Shown here one piece after another: positions 51,156 through 59,298 of a stretch of DNA of 64,000 nucleotides. Source of the stretch: Nonomuraea fuscirosea (GTDB taxonomy: Bacteria; Actinomycetota; Actinomycetes; Streptosporangiales; Streptosporangiaceae); contig NZ_PVNG01000013.1 in the NCBI RefSeq assembly GCF_003001935.1, positions 186,001 through 250,000 of the forward strand, given 5' to 3'. Position numbers and translations under genes: made by a program. A model generated the notes under the pieces. The model made no database searches and had not been told where the DNA came from. It saw nothing but the letters and a program-made list of their open reading frames with translations. How positions within the stretch are numbered: position 1 is the stretch's first letter; each line of letters opens with the position of its first letter.

Positions 51156-51755
51156 ATGAGCAGCAAGATCGTCACCGGCTGGACCGCCCTCGACGCCGCC
51201 CACGACGCGCTGCGCCAGGCCGTGAGCGGCGTGGGCCAGGACGACTGGACCCGCGCGACGCCCTGCGCCGACTGGAACCTCGCCCAGGTCTTCCAGCACG
51301 CCGTCGGCGACCAGATCGGCTTCGCCTCCGCCCTGACCGGCGAGCCCGGCCCTGCGTTCAACCCGTTCGAGCCCTCGGGCGAGCTGGACGGGGACCCGGC
51401 GGCGGTCCTGGAAGACGCCCTGGGCCGCTCGGCGCGGGCGTGGGCCGGGGTGGACCGCGAGGCGGAGGAGGTGCCGACGCCGGTGCCGCCGCACAAGATG
51501 TCGCCCTGGTCCGGCTCGGCGGCGTGCGCGCTCGACGCCGGCGTGCACGCCTGGGACATCGCCATGGCGACCGGCCAGTCATCGCCGCTCACCCCCGAGC
51601 TGGCCCGGCCGCTGATGAAGGTGGCCGAGGAGATCGTCGAGCCGCTGCGCGCGTGGGGCGCCTACGCCGCCGCCCTCACGCCGGAGGAGGGCGACGACGA
51701 CGTGGCGGCCCTCCTGCGCTACCTCGGCCGCGACCCCCACTGGACCGCCTCCTGA
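51156..51755 (+). CDS. TIGR03086-type DinB-fold protein
   Basis: A 199-residue member of the mycothiol-dependent maleylpyruvate isomerase N-terminal/DinB-2 fold, TIGR03086 group, typical of actinobacteria. The start SSKIVTGWTALDAAHDALRQ and the motif TPCADWNLAQVFQHAVGDQ with the metal-binding His are diagnostic, and LDAGVHAWDIAMATGQ holds the second His. These are four-helix metalloenzymes that may use mycothiol; the substrate is unknown. Its ribosome site is GGAAGGGG nine bases before ATG 51156. It is followed by a terminator hairpin. Confidence 0.85.
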   Translation: MSSKIVTGWTALDAAHDALRQAVSGVGQDDWTRATPCADWNLAQVFQHAVGDQIGFASALTGEPGPAFNPFEPSGELDGDPAAVLEDALGRSARAWAGVDREAEEVPTPVPPHKMSPWSGSAACALDAGVHAWDIAMATGQSSPLTPELARPLMKVAEEIVEPLRAWGAYAAALTPEEGDDDVAALLRYLGRDPHWTAS

Positions 51756-51813
51756 GAAGTCCGGAGCGTCCGGCCACCCGCGTGGGACGCCGTTGGCGAA
51801 GCAGACAAGACAG

Positions 51814-51841
51814 AAGCGGCCCCGCGATCACGGGGCCGCTT
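51814..51841 (+). terminator. Terminator after the DinB-fold gene
   Basis: AAGCGGCCCCG (51814-51824), loop CGATCA, CGGGGCCGCTT (51831-51841): eleven perfect pairs followed by TCCCGTTCC. Confidence 0.75.
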
Positions 51842-51963
51842 CCCGTTCCGGAGCGCGTGCCTGACCGGCTTCACCGACACACCCGTGAAGATCGGGAAGA
51901 CACGTCGGACCCACGCGGCCTCTAGGCCGCGTTCGCGGACACGCTGCTGGAAGGATGGGCCGG

Positions 51964-52728
51964 ATGAACGATCAGGCCGCGAAACCGCGTGCTGACCTCG
52001 CGGCCGCCATCGATGGCTGCGCGGCCTGGAGGAGGGCGGTCGATGCGGTGCCACGCGAGCTGTTCCTCGGCGACGCCCTCTACCGCGACGGCGCCGAGGG
52101 CTGGGCGCCCGTCCGCCGGTCCGAGATGAGCCGGGCGGAGTGGCTGGCTCTCGCCTACTCCGACAGGACGTGGGTGACCCAGGTGGCCGGCGTCATGGCC
52201 GGGGACGCCGCGCCCGTCCCTGTACCCGTCGAGCGGCCGACGTCGTCGTCCACTCAGCCCAGCCTGGTCGTACGGATGCTTTAAGACGCCGGCGTCGCCG
52301 AGGGTGACCAGGTGCTGGAGGTCGGCACCGGCACCGGTTACTCCACGGCGCTAATCTGTCACCGGCTCGGCGCCGGCGCCGTCACTTCCATCGAGTACGA
52401 CGCGGATGTCGCCGGCCGGGCCAGGACGGCGCTCACGCTCGCCGGCTACCGGCCCGCGCTCGTCGAGGGCGACGGGCTGAACGGCCACCCGTGTAACGCC
52501 CCGTACGACCGGCTGATCGCCACCTGCGCCGTGCGGACGATCCCGCTCGCCTGGGAGCAGATCCGTCCGGGAGGGACGATCACCACACCGATGCTCGGCT
52601 GGACCGGCGGGGCCGCGTTCGCGCACCTGCGGGTGGCGCAGGACGGCACCGCGAGCGGGCGGTTCCTGCCCGACACCGTGTTCTTCATGCCGGCCCGGCC
52701 GCACGCCGCGCCGCCGCTGGAGTCATGA
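51964..52728 (+). pseudogene. Protein-isoaspartate-type SAM methyltransferase, interrupted by an in-frame stop
   Basis: The frame encodes a methyltransferase of the PCMT/FxLD-type group: an N-terminal region ending in QPSLVVRML, then after one TAA (52282-52284) the same frame continues DAGVAEGDQVLEVGTGTGYS (SAM motif I), IEYDADVAGRAR (motif II) and PYDRLIATCAVR. Homologues usually read 'ML-[D/E]-x-AG' at this place, so a single base change (for example GAA to TAA) explains the break. No frameshift is present. The break is before SAM motif I, so the first fragment alone cannot be active. Internal re-initiation is possible but there is no good ribosome site. Confidence 0.75.
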
Positions 52729-53063
52729 CCTTGGGCGTCGGCGAGGTGAGTCGCACCATGCTCGACCCGGAGCTACTGCGGGATGACACGGCGCTGTTCG
52801 TGGCCCAGCTCGCCGTCCCCCAGGCGCAACATGGCTGGGCCAACGGCAGCATTCTGGCCCTTCATGATGTGGAGAGCGGGTCACACGCCGATGTCGAGCC
52901 GTCAGGGGCGGGTGAGTGGGTGGTGCACCAGGATGGACCGCATCGCTCGTGGGACGCGGTCGAGGAGGTCCTGACGGCGTGGCTCGATGCCGGGAAGCCC
53001 CATCCGTCGGAGTTCACCCTTACGGTGACGCCTGAGCGGCAGTGGGTTTCCCTGGACGTGTGA
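52725..53063 (+). CDS. Hypothetical protein downstream of the broken methyltransferase
   Basis: A 112-residue soluble, acidic protein (SILALHDVESGSHADVEPSG, a VVHQDGPHRSWDAVEEVLTA helix, a TLTVTPERQWVSLDV strand at the end). Its ATG overlaps the methyltransferase stop (ATGA), so translation was coupled to that gene and may suffer from the nonsense mutation upstream. No family is recognised. Its position suggests a partner of the methyltransferase. Confidence 0.6.
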   Translation: MTLGVGEVSRTMLDPELLRDDTALFVAQLAVPQAQHGWANGSILALHDVESGSHADVEPSGAGEWVVHQDGPHRSWDAVEEVLTAWLDAGKPHPSEFTLTVTPERQWVSLDV

Positions 53064-53165
53064 CCGCGCCCAGCCTGCGGTGGGACCTGCCCGCCTGACC
53101 GCATCACCTCAGCGCTGCAGGCCCGGCGGTGGGCGGCGTGGCCGGACGCCGAGAGCGGCCCCGGA

Positions 53166-53204
53166 GCCGAGACCCCGTCCGGTGGTGACCCTTGGGGTCT
53201 CGGC
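53166..53204. terminator. Inverted repeat between converging genes
   Basis: GCCGAGACCCC (53166-53176) pairs with GGGGTCTCGGC (53194-53204) over eleven bases with a 17-base loop. It lies in the 284-bp gap between the hypothetical gene (+) and the DUF427 gene (-). The rest of this gap holds no supported gene. Confidence 0.45.
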
Positions 53205-53347
53205 ACCGATGGGCGCCGTCACCTCCTCCGAGCGGCGGCGGAACCCTTCGTCATGGGCAGCCCGGCGCGGAACCGTTGGTGGCGCTGGACCCTCCGAACA
53301 CTCGGCGAGGTTCACGGGTACGGTCACCAGCGGGAACAGCGCTCTGA

Positions 53348-54091
53348 TCAGGAGAACATCGTCTTCGGGCGCTCCTCAAGCTCCCCGTCGACGTAGATGT
53401 CGAGCTTCTCGTTGTAGAACGCGACCAGCCCAGCCACCTTCTCGCTCTCCGGCAGCGGTGTGCGGTAGGACCAGGCGAGGTCCTTCTGGCCGTTGACCGT
53501 CCAGTATTCGGCGCTGCCCTTGTACGGGCAGTGGGTGACGGTGTCGGTGTGCTCGAGCAGGTCGAGGCGTACGTCCGTCTTCGGCAGGTAGTAGCGGGCG
53601 GGCAGGCCCGTCTCGAAGAGGATGCGCGGGCTGTGGGAGTCGGCGACGGTGACGCCGTCCACCTCGACCCGCACGTGGCGCGAGCTGCTCAGGATGTCCA
53701 CCCTCGTGTACGGGTTGCGCGGGTGGACGAACACCTCCTCGTCCTCCTCGAACCAGGCGTCCATGGCGTCCCAGTCGAAGCGGACGTGGCCGCGGATCTG
53801 CTCCAGCGGCGAGTCGGGATAGGCCAGCGCCCCGTCCACGGCCTCGGAGGACCCGGACGTGACCGTGTAGACCACCGCGTCGCCCCTGCTCGGCGAGTGC
53901 TGGGTGGCCCCGGTGGGCTTCAGCGCGGACTCGTCCACGTCCGCGAGCGGGAAGTAGTAGGCGGGATAGTACGGGACTTCCCAGACGAGCAGGGCGGAGG
54001 TGGTGTCGGCCACCACCCGGCCGCCGAGGTAGGTCCGCACACGCTTGGCGGTGCGCTCCACGCGCACCCGGCCGCGGTTCGTGACATCCAT
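53348..54091 (-). CDS. DUF427 domain-containing protein (tandem)
   Basis: A 247-residue protein with two DUF427 beta-barrel repeats. The first has RVRVERTAKRVRTYLGGRVV and VWEVPYYPAYYFPLADV. The second has HVRVEVDGVTVADSHSPRIL, the FETGLPARYYLPKTDVRLDLL signature and THCPYKGSAEYWTVNG. The family is common in actinobacteria and its biochemical role is not known. ATG 54091 is chosen because the upstream continuation has no protein-like composition. It is the last of three minus-strand genes here. Confidence 0.85.
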   Translation of the reverse strand: MDVTNRGRVRVERTAKRVRTYLGGRVVADTTSALLVWEVPYYPAYYFPLADVDESALKPTGATQHSPSRGDAVVYTVTSGSSEAVDGALAYPDSPLEQIRGHVRFDWDAMDAWFEEDEEVFVHPRNPYTRVDILSSSRHVRVEVDGVTVADSHSPRILFETGLPARYYLPKTDVRLDLLEHTDTVTHCPYKGSAEYWTVNGQKDLAWSYRTPLPESEKVAGLVAFYNEKLDIYVDGELEERPKTMFS

Positions 54092-54135
54092 GTTCGCGGC
54101 AACCCCGGCGGCTCCCTCCCTATTCCGGGAAGGAA

Positions 54136-54723
54136 TCAGCTGAGGCCGAAGGCGCTCAGAGTGGCCCAGGTGGTGAGCGTGCCCACGGCGGCGCCGGCGG
54201 CGACCTGGGGCCAGGTGTGGTGCGTGAGCCGTACCCTGGCCCAGCACACCAGCGCCACGACGGCGGCTCCGGCGAGCACGGCCGGCCACACGGGCAGGAC
54301 GTGCGCGAACACCACCACCGTGCCGGCGGACACGGCGGCGTGGAAGGAGATCTTCCACCGCAGGGTGATGGGGACGGTCACCGCCAGCGCCACCAGCATC
54401 GCGGTCACGGTCGCCACCAGCAGGGTGGGCGCGCCCATCAGGACGAGCAGCGCCAGTGCCACCAGCACGGCCGCGGCGGCCGCGAGCAGCGGGCCGGTGC
54501 GGCGGGCGCGGTCGACGATGTGGTGGGAGTCGAGGCGTCCCGAGCGCACGCCCAGCGCGATCACCGCCGCCGGCACGCCACCGCAGAACGCCGACGCCAC
54601 CAGGCCCCAGGCGGCGCCCCTCCACCCCTGGGCGAGCAGTCCGACCAGCGGTGGCATGACGATCACCAGCACCTGGGGCGCCAGCAGGTTCGTCACCCGT
54701 CTGGCTACGAGGTCGGCTGTCAT
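54136..54723 (-). CDS. PAP2-like integral membrane protein
   Basis: A 195-residue membrane protein with about six hydrophobic helices. The phosphatase PAP2 signature is present in weakened form: HHIVDRARRTGPLL before helix 3, LRWKISFHAAVSAG in place of the PSGH motif, and WARVRLTHHTWPQVAAGAAVG in place of the final R-x5-H-x3-D motif, where Gln replaces Asp. It may be a lipid phosphatase or an inactive relative. A -10-like TAATCT lies eight bases before the ATG, so it may be leaderless. Confidence 0.65.
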   Translation of the reverse strand: MTADLVARRVTNLLAPQVLVIVMPPLVGLLAQGWRGAAWGLVASAFCGGVPAAVIALGVRSGRLDSHHIVDRARRTGPLLAAAAAVLVALALLVLMGAPTLLVATVTAMLVALAVTVPITLRWKISFHAAVSAGTVVVFAHVLPVWPAVLAGAAVVALVCWARVRLTHHTWPQVAAGAAVGTLTTWATLSAFGLS

Positions 54724-54794
54724 GTCACGACAGATTACGCGATCATGGCCGATGAGCTGCCGAGCAACCCGCCCCATGGTGGTGGGAACGCGGG

Positions 54795-55262
54795 TCAGCC
54801 CTTGCCGGCGGCGTTGACGATGCGGGTGGTCGAGCGGTCGGGGATGGCCTCCAGCTCCCAGCACTCCGCCCCCAGGATCGCGGCCGCCGCCGCGCGGGCG
54901 CCGGCGTGCGGGTCGCCCGCCGTGTGGGCGAGCGCGGCCGGGCGCATCGGGGCGAGCAGGTCGATGTAGTCGTCGGGCCCGTGCGCCTCGGGCGGGCCCT
55001 TGACCACGAAGACCCCCGTCACGAACCGGAGCGCGGCGAGCACCTCGGCCCGCTCCGCCGACGGGTTGAACGGGCGGGTCGGCCCCTTCCACGCGCGCAC
55101 GCGCGGATCGTCCTCGACGCCCACGACCAGCGGCAGCCCGCGCGCCGCCACCGCGCCGAGGTAGCGCACATGGCCCACGTGCAGGATGTCGAAGACGCCG
55201 GTCACGACCGCCGCTCCCGGCAGCTCGTACGGCTGCACCCAGACGGCCTCCAGGCTGCTCAC
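54795..55262 (-). CDS. Cytidylyltransferase-like nucleotidyltransferase
   Basis: A 155-residue class-I nucleotidyltransferase-fold enzyme. The TGVFDILHVGHVRYLGAV block carries the HxGH motif that binds the nucleotide phosphates, and VGVEDDPRVRAWKGPTRPFN the second conserved region; the ISSTxxR-like motif is replaced by DRSTTRIV. Relatives are glycerol-3-phosphate cytidylyltransferase and RfaE-type adenylyltransferases. The substrate is unknown. The GTG start is preceded by AGGAGG at ideal spacing. Confidence 0.82.
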   Translation of the reverse strand: MSSLEAVWVQPYELPGAAVVTGVFDILHVGHVRYLGAVAARGLPLVVGVEDDPRVRAWKGPTRPFNPSAERAEVLAALRFVTGVFVVKGPPEAHGPDDYIDLLAPMRPAALAHTAGDPHAGARAAAAAILGAECWELEAIPDRSTTRIVNAAGKG

Positions 55263-55455
55263 GCGACCTCCTGTTCCCCCACGGGCCTAGACGACTCGTC
55301 GATCGCAGCGTACTCGGTCGGCGTCCCCACCCGCGAAACCGACCTCCCCGGGGGTAAATACGGACCTTGGGAAAGCCCATTCCTACCTTTTCGCGATAAT
55401 CTCCACCCCACCCCTGGCGCGTCTCATAACGTCGCCGGTTCTGGGGGAGGTCACC

Positions 55456-55908
55456 GTGGCAGCGCCGATTCCGCACCACGCAGACGAGGACGACCGGCCA
55501 GATCCAGGTGATCACGTGGTCCGGCTGCGCGGGGTGCCCTCCCAGGTGTCCAGGGCCAGGGAGCTCGTCACGGCGGTACTGGGCCGCGATCATCCGCTCT
55601 ACGACGACGTGGTGCTGCTCACCAGCGAGCTGGCCACGAACGCGATCCTGCACACCAGGTCCGGCGCCGGGGGCTTGTTCACGGTGACGGTGGCCAGTTC
55701 GGAGACGGGGGTGCGGGTGTTCGTGTCGGACGCCGGCTCCGACGGGCCGCCGTGCGTGTGCCGGACGAGCACGCAGTCCACCAGCGGCCGCGGCCTGCCG
55801 CTGATCGAGGCGCTCAGCCACCGCTGGGGCTTCACCCGCGAGTCCGGCACCACGACCGTCTGGTTCGAACTGCTGCACGCCCACGTGCCCGCCGGCGTGG
55901 CCGTCTGA
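55456..55908 (+). CDS. RsbW-like ATP-binding anti-sigma regulatory protein
   Basis: A 150-residue HATPase_c_2 protein of the RsbW/SpoIIAB class. The N-box LLTSELATNAILHTRSG binds Mg-ATP, the G1 box is VFVSDAGSDGP, and the G2 loop is STSGRGLPLIEALSHRWGF, ending in TTVWFEL. These small kinases bind sigma factors or anti-anti-sigma proteins, and many are encoded alone in actinobacteria. No sigma partner is adjacent. The start is GTG 55456 after GGGGGAGG. Two cysteines (PPCVCRTS) are an unusual addition near the ATP lid. Confidence 0.85.
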   Translation: MAAPIPHHADEDDRPDPGDHVVRLRGVPSQVSRARELVTAVLGRDHPLYDDVVLLTSELATNAILHTRSGAGGLFTVTVASSETGVRVFVSDAGSDGPPCVCRTSTQSTSGRGLPLIEALSHRWGFTRESGTTTVWFELLHAHVPAGVAV

Positions 55909-55921
55909 CTGTGCCGACGCG

Positions 55922-56947
55922 TCAGGTGCGGCCGTTCAGGGTGTCGAGGAAGCGCCGCTCGAAGGCGGCGGTGCCGGCCGCGGTGCCGTACTGGAGCAGG
56001 CGGCCCGAAGGTGACAGGACGGTGCGCCCGGCCGAGGGGCCGTCGGTCACCACGTCCACCCGGCCGGCGGTGAACGTGACGTGCCCGGGGTGCACGGCGC
56101 TCATCGCGGCCAGCGGGTCCCACCAGTAGAGCAGGCCGGCGTCGATCAGCGGCCGCACCTCGGGATGGGTGACGATCTCCAGTACGGTGTCCGCGGCCGC
56201 GGCGGCGTGGTCGGCGGCGAGCCGGTCCAGGAAGGCGGCGGTGATCGGCACCTGGTTGGCGGCGTCGAGCGACACCATGCGGACGCTCCCGCGGCTGCGG
56301 GTCAGTGCGGCCCGCGCGGCGGCCGGATCGAGCCAGTAGTTGAACTCCTGGCTCCCGTCGAACTCGGGCGGCGTGCCGCAGCACAGGTTCCCGCCGACGG
56401 CCACGGCCCCGCCCATCGTGGTCAGCCGGGCGGCGGAGTACGGCAGCGCGGCGGCCACGTTCGTCAGCGGGCCGGTGGCGATGATCTGGATCGAGGGCTC
56501 GGCTCGCACCAGCCGCCTGATCAGCTCGGGGGCACGGGTCCGCGACGGCGTCTCGTCGCCGGCGCAGCCGGGGGTGGCCGCGGTGAGCACCCGGTCGAAC
56601 AGCTGCCGCAGGTCGGCGGGGAAGGAGTCGGGGCCGGTGGCCGGGGAGTCGGCGACGGCCACGCCGCGCAGGCCGAGCCGCTGGGCCAGGCACCTCGCGT
56701 GCCGGATGGCCCGGCCGGGTAACCCGGCGCCGGCCTCGGTGACGGTGATGGCGCGCAGGTCGATCCGCCCGGCCCTGTGCTCCTGGGACAGGTAGGCCAG
56801 GGTGGCCGCGTCGTCGAAGTCCATGTCGGTGTCGAAGATGACGGCGGGAGGCCGGGGCATCGCCCGAGCATCCCCCGCCAGGGCCGGCTGCGCGGGCGCC
56901 GCCAGGGCCGCCAGGACGAGGACGAGGGCCGGCAGGATTCTCTTCAT
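55922..56947 (-). CDS. Secreted nucleoside hydrolase-family protein
   Basis: A 341-residue inosine/uridine-preferring nucleoside hydrolase fold. A Sec signal peptide (MKRILPALVLVLAALAAPAQ, then ALA) precedes the N-terminal metal motif AVIFDTDMDFDDAATLAYL, where family enzymes have DTDxGxDD and here Gly is Asp. IIATGPLTNVAAAL and the AVGGNLCCG region follow. It probably cleaves nucleosides or related N-glycosides outside the cell. ATG 56947 is chosen for the signal peptide. It is convergent with the anti-sigma gene (13 bases). Confidence 0.88.
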   Translation of the reverse strand: MKRILPALVLVLAALAAPAQPALAGDARAMPRPPAVIFDTDMDFDDAATLAYLSQEHRAGRIDLRAITVTEAGAGLPGRAIRHARCLAQRLGLRGVAVADSPATGPDSFPADLRQLFDRVLTAATPGCAGDETPSRTRAPELIRRLVRAEPSIQIIATGPLTNVAAALPYSAARLTTMGGAVAVGGNLCCGTPPEFDGSQEFNYWLDPAAARAALTRSRGSVRMVSLDAANQVPITAAFLDRLAADHAAAAADTVLEIVTHPEVRPLIDAGLLYWWDPLAAMSAVHPGHVTFTAGRVDVVTDGPSAGRTVLSPSGRLLQYGTAAGTAAFERRFLDTLNGRT

Positions 56948-57123
56948 CGGTTTCCCCGGATTCGCGAGACGGGTGGGCGACCGGAACCACCCTGACACGA
57001 AGAACGAGCGCCGGGGTTTCAGATCGGCTTCATGGCCGCTTCACCCCGGTTCTCCGGGGTTCCTGGCCCGAGGGGCGCGTCGTAGCGTTGCCTCCCGTCC
57101 GGTCCTACGGTGGGGAGACAACG

Positions 57124-57528
57124 ATGGGGAAGTTCGGCAAAGCGGCTCTCGCGGCGGTCGTCTCGGGCGCGGCGCTGGCGGCGTCCTGCGCGTCGCCGGC
57201 ACAGGCCGCGACCGGCACAGAGACGAGCAGCGCGGCCGCCGCGGAGTGTTACGCGAGCAGCGGGAACCTCTACTGCGGCAACGCGGCCAACGCGCTGATC
57301 TACGCGTCGGCCGGCTACACCAAGCCCGGCGGCAACCCGGAGACCGTGGTCGACCGCCTGCTCACGACGTTCAGCTACTTCAAGTGCTACGTCTCCGGCC
57401 AGCGGCACGGCGGCGGCAACAGCATCTGGTACTACACCTACGGCGACGTGAACGGCCGCTGGGGCTACGTGGCCGCGGTCAACGTGTGGACGTCGACCGA
57501 CCCGTACCCCGGCGTCGCCCACTGCTGA
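57124..57528 (+). CDS. Small secreted cysteine-containing protein
   Basis: A 134-residue exported protein. The signal peptide MGKFGKAALAAVVSGAALAA is followed by an AQA cleavage site. The mature ~100 residues contain four cysteines (ECYASSGNLYCG, FKCYVSG and the final residue), which could make two disulfides, and an aromatic beta-rich core (NSIWYYTYGDVNGRWGYVAA). It resembles small secreted SH3-like proteins of actinobacteria; function is not known. GGGGAGA lies upstream of the ATG. Confidence 0.72.
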   Translation: MGKFGKAALAAVVSGAALAASCASPAQAATGTETSSAAAAECYASSGNLYCGNAANALIYASAGYTKPGGNPETVVDRLLTTFSYFKCYVSGQRHGGGNSIWYYTYGDVNGRWGYVAAVNVWTSTDPYPGVAHC

Positions 57529-57540
57529 CCGGGCGGATGC

Positions 57541-58824
57541 TCACTCGCAGGACCGCAGTCTGCGGCGCAGATGGGCCCGCTCGGGCTCGGTGCCGGCCGT
57601 AGCGAGCGCCTCGCGGTAGGCCGCGGCCGCCTGGTCGCGGCGGCCCAGCCGCCGCAGCAGGTCGGCCCGGGCCAGCGCGTACGGGTGGTAACCGCGCAAC
57701 CGCTGCTCCCCGGCCAGCTCGTCGAGCAACGCGAGCCCCGCTTCCGGCCCGTCGCGCATGGCCACCGCCACCGCCCGGTTGAGCGCCACCACCGGGGAGG
57801 GCGCGAGCGCGAGCAGCACGTCGTACAGGGCCACGATCTGCGGCCAGTCGGTGGCCGGCCAGTCGGGGGCCTCGTCGTGCAGGGCGGCGATGGCGGCCTG
57901 CACGCCGTACGGCCCTGGCGAGCCGCCGGTGAGGGCGGTGACCACCAGCGCCTGCCCCTCTTCGATCATCGGCCGGTCCCACAGCGCGCGGTCCTGGTCG
58001 CCGAGCAGCACCAGCTCGCCGCCGGGGCCGATCCTGGCGGCGCGGCGGGCGTGGGTGAGCAGCATCAGCCCGAGCAGCCCGGCCACCTCACGCTCGCCGG
58101 GCAGCAGCCGGCGCAGGATCCGGGCCAGCCGGATGGCCTCCTCGGCCACGTCGACCCGGAGCAGGCCGGGCCCCGAGCTGGCCGCGTACCCCTCGGTGTA
58201 GATCGAGTAGATCACCTGGAGCACGCCGGGCAGCCGGTCGGGCAGCTCGTCCGCGCCCGGCACGCGGAACGGGATGCGCGCCTCGCGGATCTTCTTCTTG
58301 GCCCTGACGATCCGCTTGGCCATGGTGGCGGGCGGGAGCAGGAGGGCGCGCGCGACCTCCGGGGTGGTACGGCCGGCCAGGCAGCGCAGGGTCAGCGCGA
58401 TGCGGTCCTCGGCGGGCAGGGCGGGGTGGGCGCAGGTGAAGAAGAGCTGCAGCCGCTCGTCGGGCAGCTCTTCTCCGGCGTCGGCGGCCGGGGCGGGGGC
58501 GGCGCGGTCGGCCTCGACCTGGAGGACGGCGAGGCGGGCGGCGTACGCGCGGTCGCGCCGCAGCCGGTCGACGGCCTTGCGCCTGGCGGTGGTGAGCAGC
58601 CACGCGCCCGGCTTCGACGGGACCCCGCCGGCCGGCCAGTGCACCAGCGCCGCCTCGATCGCCTCCGAGGCGACCTCCTCGGCCAGGTCCAGATCGCCGA
58701 AGCGGCGGACCAGGGCGGCGAGCAGCCGCCCCCGCTCCTCACGGAAGACCGCCTCGACGGAGGTCCCCACCTCCTCGACCGGCCCCGTCGCGTCCATCGG
58801 GTCCTCGCCCACCACCGCCGTCAC
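57541..58824 (-). CDS. ECF42-type RNA polymerase sigma factor (DUF6596 tail)
   Basis: A ~427-residue extracytoplasmic-function sigma factor with a large C-terminal extension. Region 2 runs FREERGRLLAALVRRFGDLD to TARRKAVDRLRRDRAY; region 4 is RCLAGRTTPEVARALLLPPATMAKRIVRAKKKI. The C-terminal ~230 residues form the TPR-like DUF6596 region (FRVPGADELPDRLPGVLQVI...ALNRAVAVAMRDGPEAGLAL), the hallmark of ECF42. It has no anti-sigma factor and is paired with the YciI/DGPF gene upstream, as in other ECF42 loci. The start is GTG 58824 behind GGAGG, or ATG 58797. Confidence 0.9.
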   Translation of the reverse strand: MTAVVGEDPMDATGPVEEVGTSVEAVFREERGRLLAALVRRFGDLDLAEEVASEAIEAALVHWPAGGVPSKPGAWLLTTARRKAVDRLRRDRAYAARLAVLQVEADRAAPAPAADAGEELPDERLQLFFTCAHPALPAEDRIALTLRCLAGRTTPEVARALLLPPATMAKRIVRAKKKIREARIPFRVPGADELPDRLPGVLQVIYSIYTEGYAASSGPGLLRVDVAEEAIRLARILRRLLPGEREVAGLLGLMLLTHARRAARIGPGGELVLLGDQDRALWDRPMIEEGQALVVTALTGGSPGPYGVQAAIAALHDEAPDWPATDWPQIVALYDVLLALAPSPVVALNRAVAVAMRDGPEAGLALLDELAGEQRLRGYHPYALARADLLRRLGRRDQAAAAYREALATAGTEPERAHLRRRLRSCE

Positions 58825-58848
58825 CCCCACGCCTCCGGCCAGGTCGCG

Positions 58849-59199
58849 TCAGTCGAAGTCGGCGATCGGGCGGACCACGACCGAGCCGCGGCCGCGCGCC
58901 CCCGGGCAGCGGGCCGCCCAGTCGAGCGCCACGTCGAGGTCGGGCACGTCGATCACGTAGTAGCCGCCGAGCACCTCCCGCGTCTCGGCGAACGGCCCGT
59001 CGGTGACGGCCCGCTCCCCCGACGCGTTCACCCGGACGACGGTGGCGGTGGTCAGGTCGGCCAGCGAGTGGCCCGAGACGTGGACGCCCGACTCCCTGAC
59101 GCTCTTGTCGTAGGTCACCCACTCCTCGAACGACGCCGCCTCGGGGTCCGGCTCGTCCTGCGGCGTGGCGGGGCTGTTGATGAGCAGCATGTACTTCAT
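58849..59199 (-). CDS. YciI/DGPF-domain protein
   Basis: A 116-residue YCII-related protein. It starts MKYMLLINSPATPQDEPDPE, holds the signature AVTDGPFAETREVLGGYYVI (DGPF), and ends in VALDWAARCPGARGRGSVVV with the family's 'A..CP.A..G..EVRP' tail. It forms a small ferredoxin-like dimer. It is the conserved partner of ECF42 sigma factors; its gene lies 24 bases upstream of the sigma gene and forms an operon with it. GGAGA precedes the ATG. Confidence 0.9.
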   Translation of the reverse strand: MKYMLLINSPATPQDEPDPEAASFEEWVTYDKSVRESGVHVSGHSLADLTTATVVRVNASGERAVTDGPFAETREVLGGYYVIDVPDLDVALDWAARCPGARGRGSVVVRPIADFD

Positions 59200-59251
59200 A
59201 TCGGCTCTCCTCGTGTCGTCGATCGTACGGCGCCGTCCGCCGCTTCCCTAT

Positions 59252-59281
59252 GACGACGAACGGCGCCCCGGCAGAAGGACA
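59252..59281 (-). promoter_or_regulatory. ECF-type promoter candidate before YciI-sigma operon
   Basis: On the minus strand, TGTCCT (59281-59276), 17 bp and CGTC (59258-59255) have the ECF-type -10 core CGTC. The position, 60 bases upstream of the YciI start, fits autoregulation by the ECF42 sigma factor. The -35 match is inferred from memory of the group. Confidence 0.35.
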
Positions 59282-59298
59282 GGCCCGGGAAGAAGTTT

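Noticed and set aside
52282..52284. Programmed recoding of the methyltransferase stop
   Set aside because: TAA is not a selenocysteine or pyrrolysine codon, and no slippery site or structure follows; a nonsense mutation is simpler.
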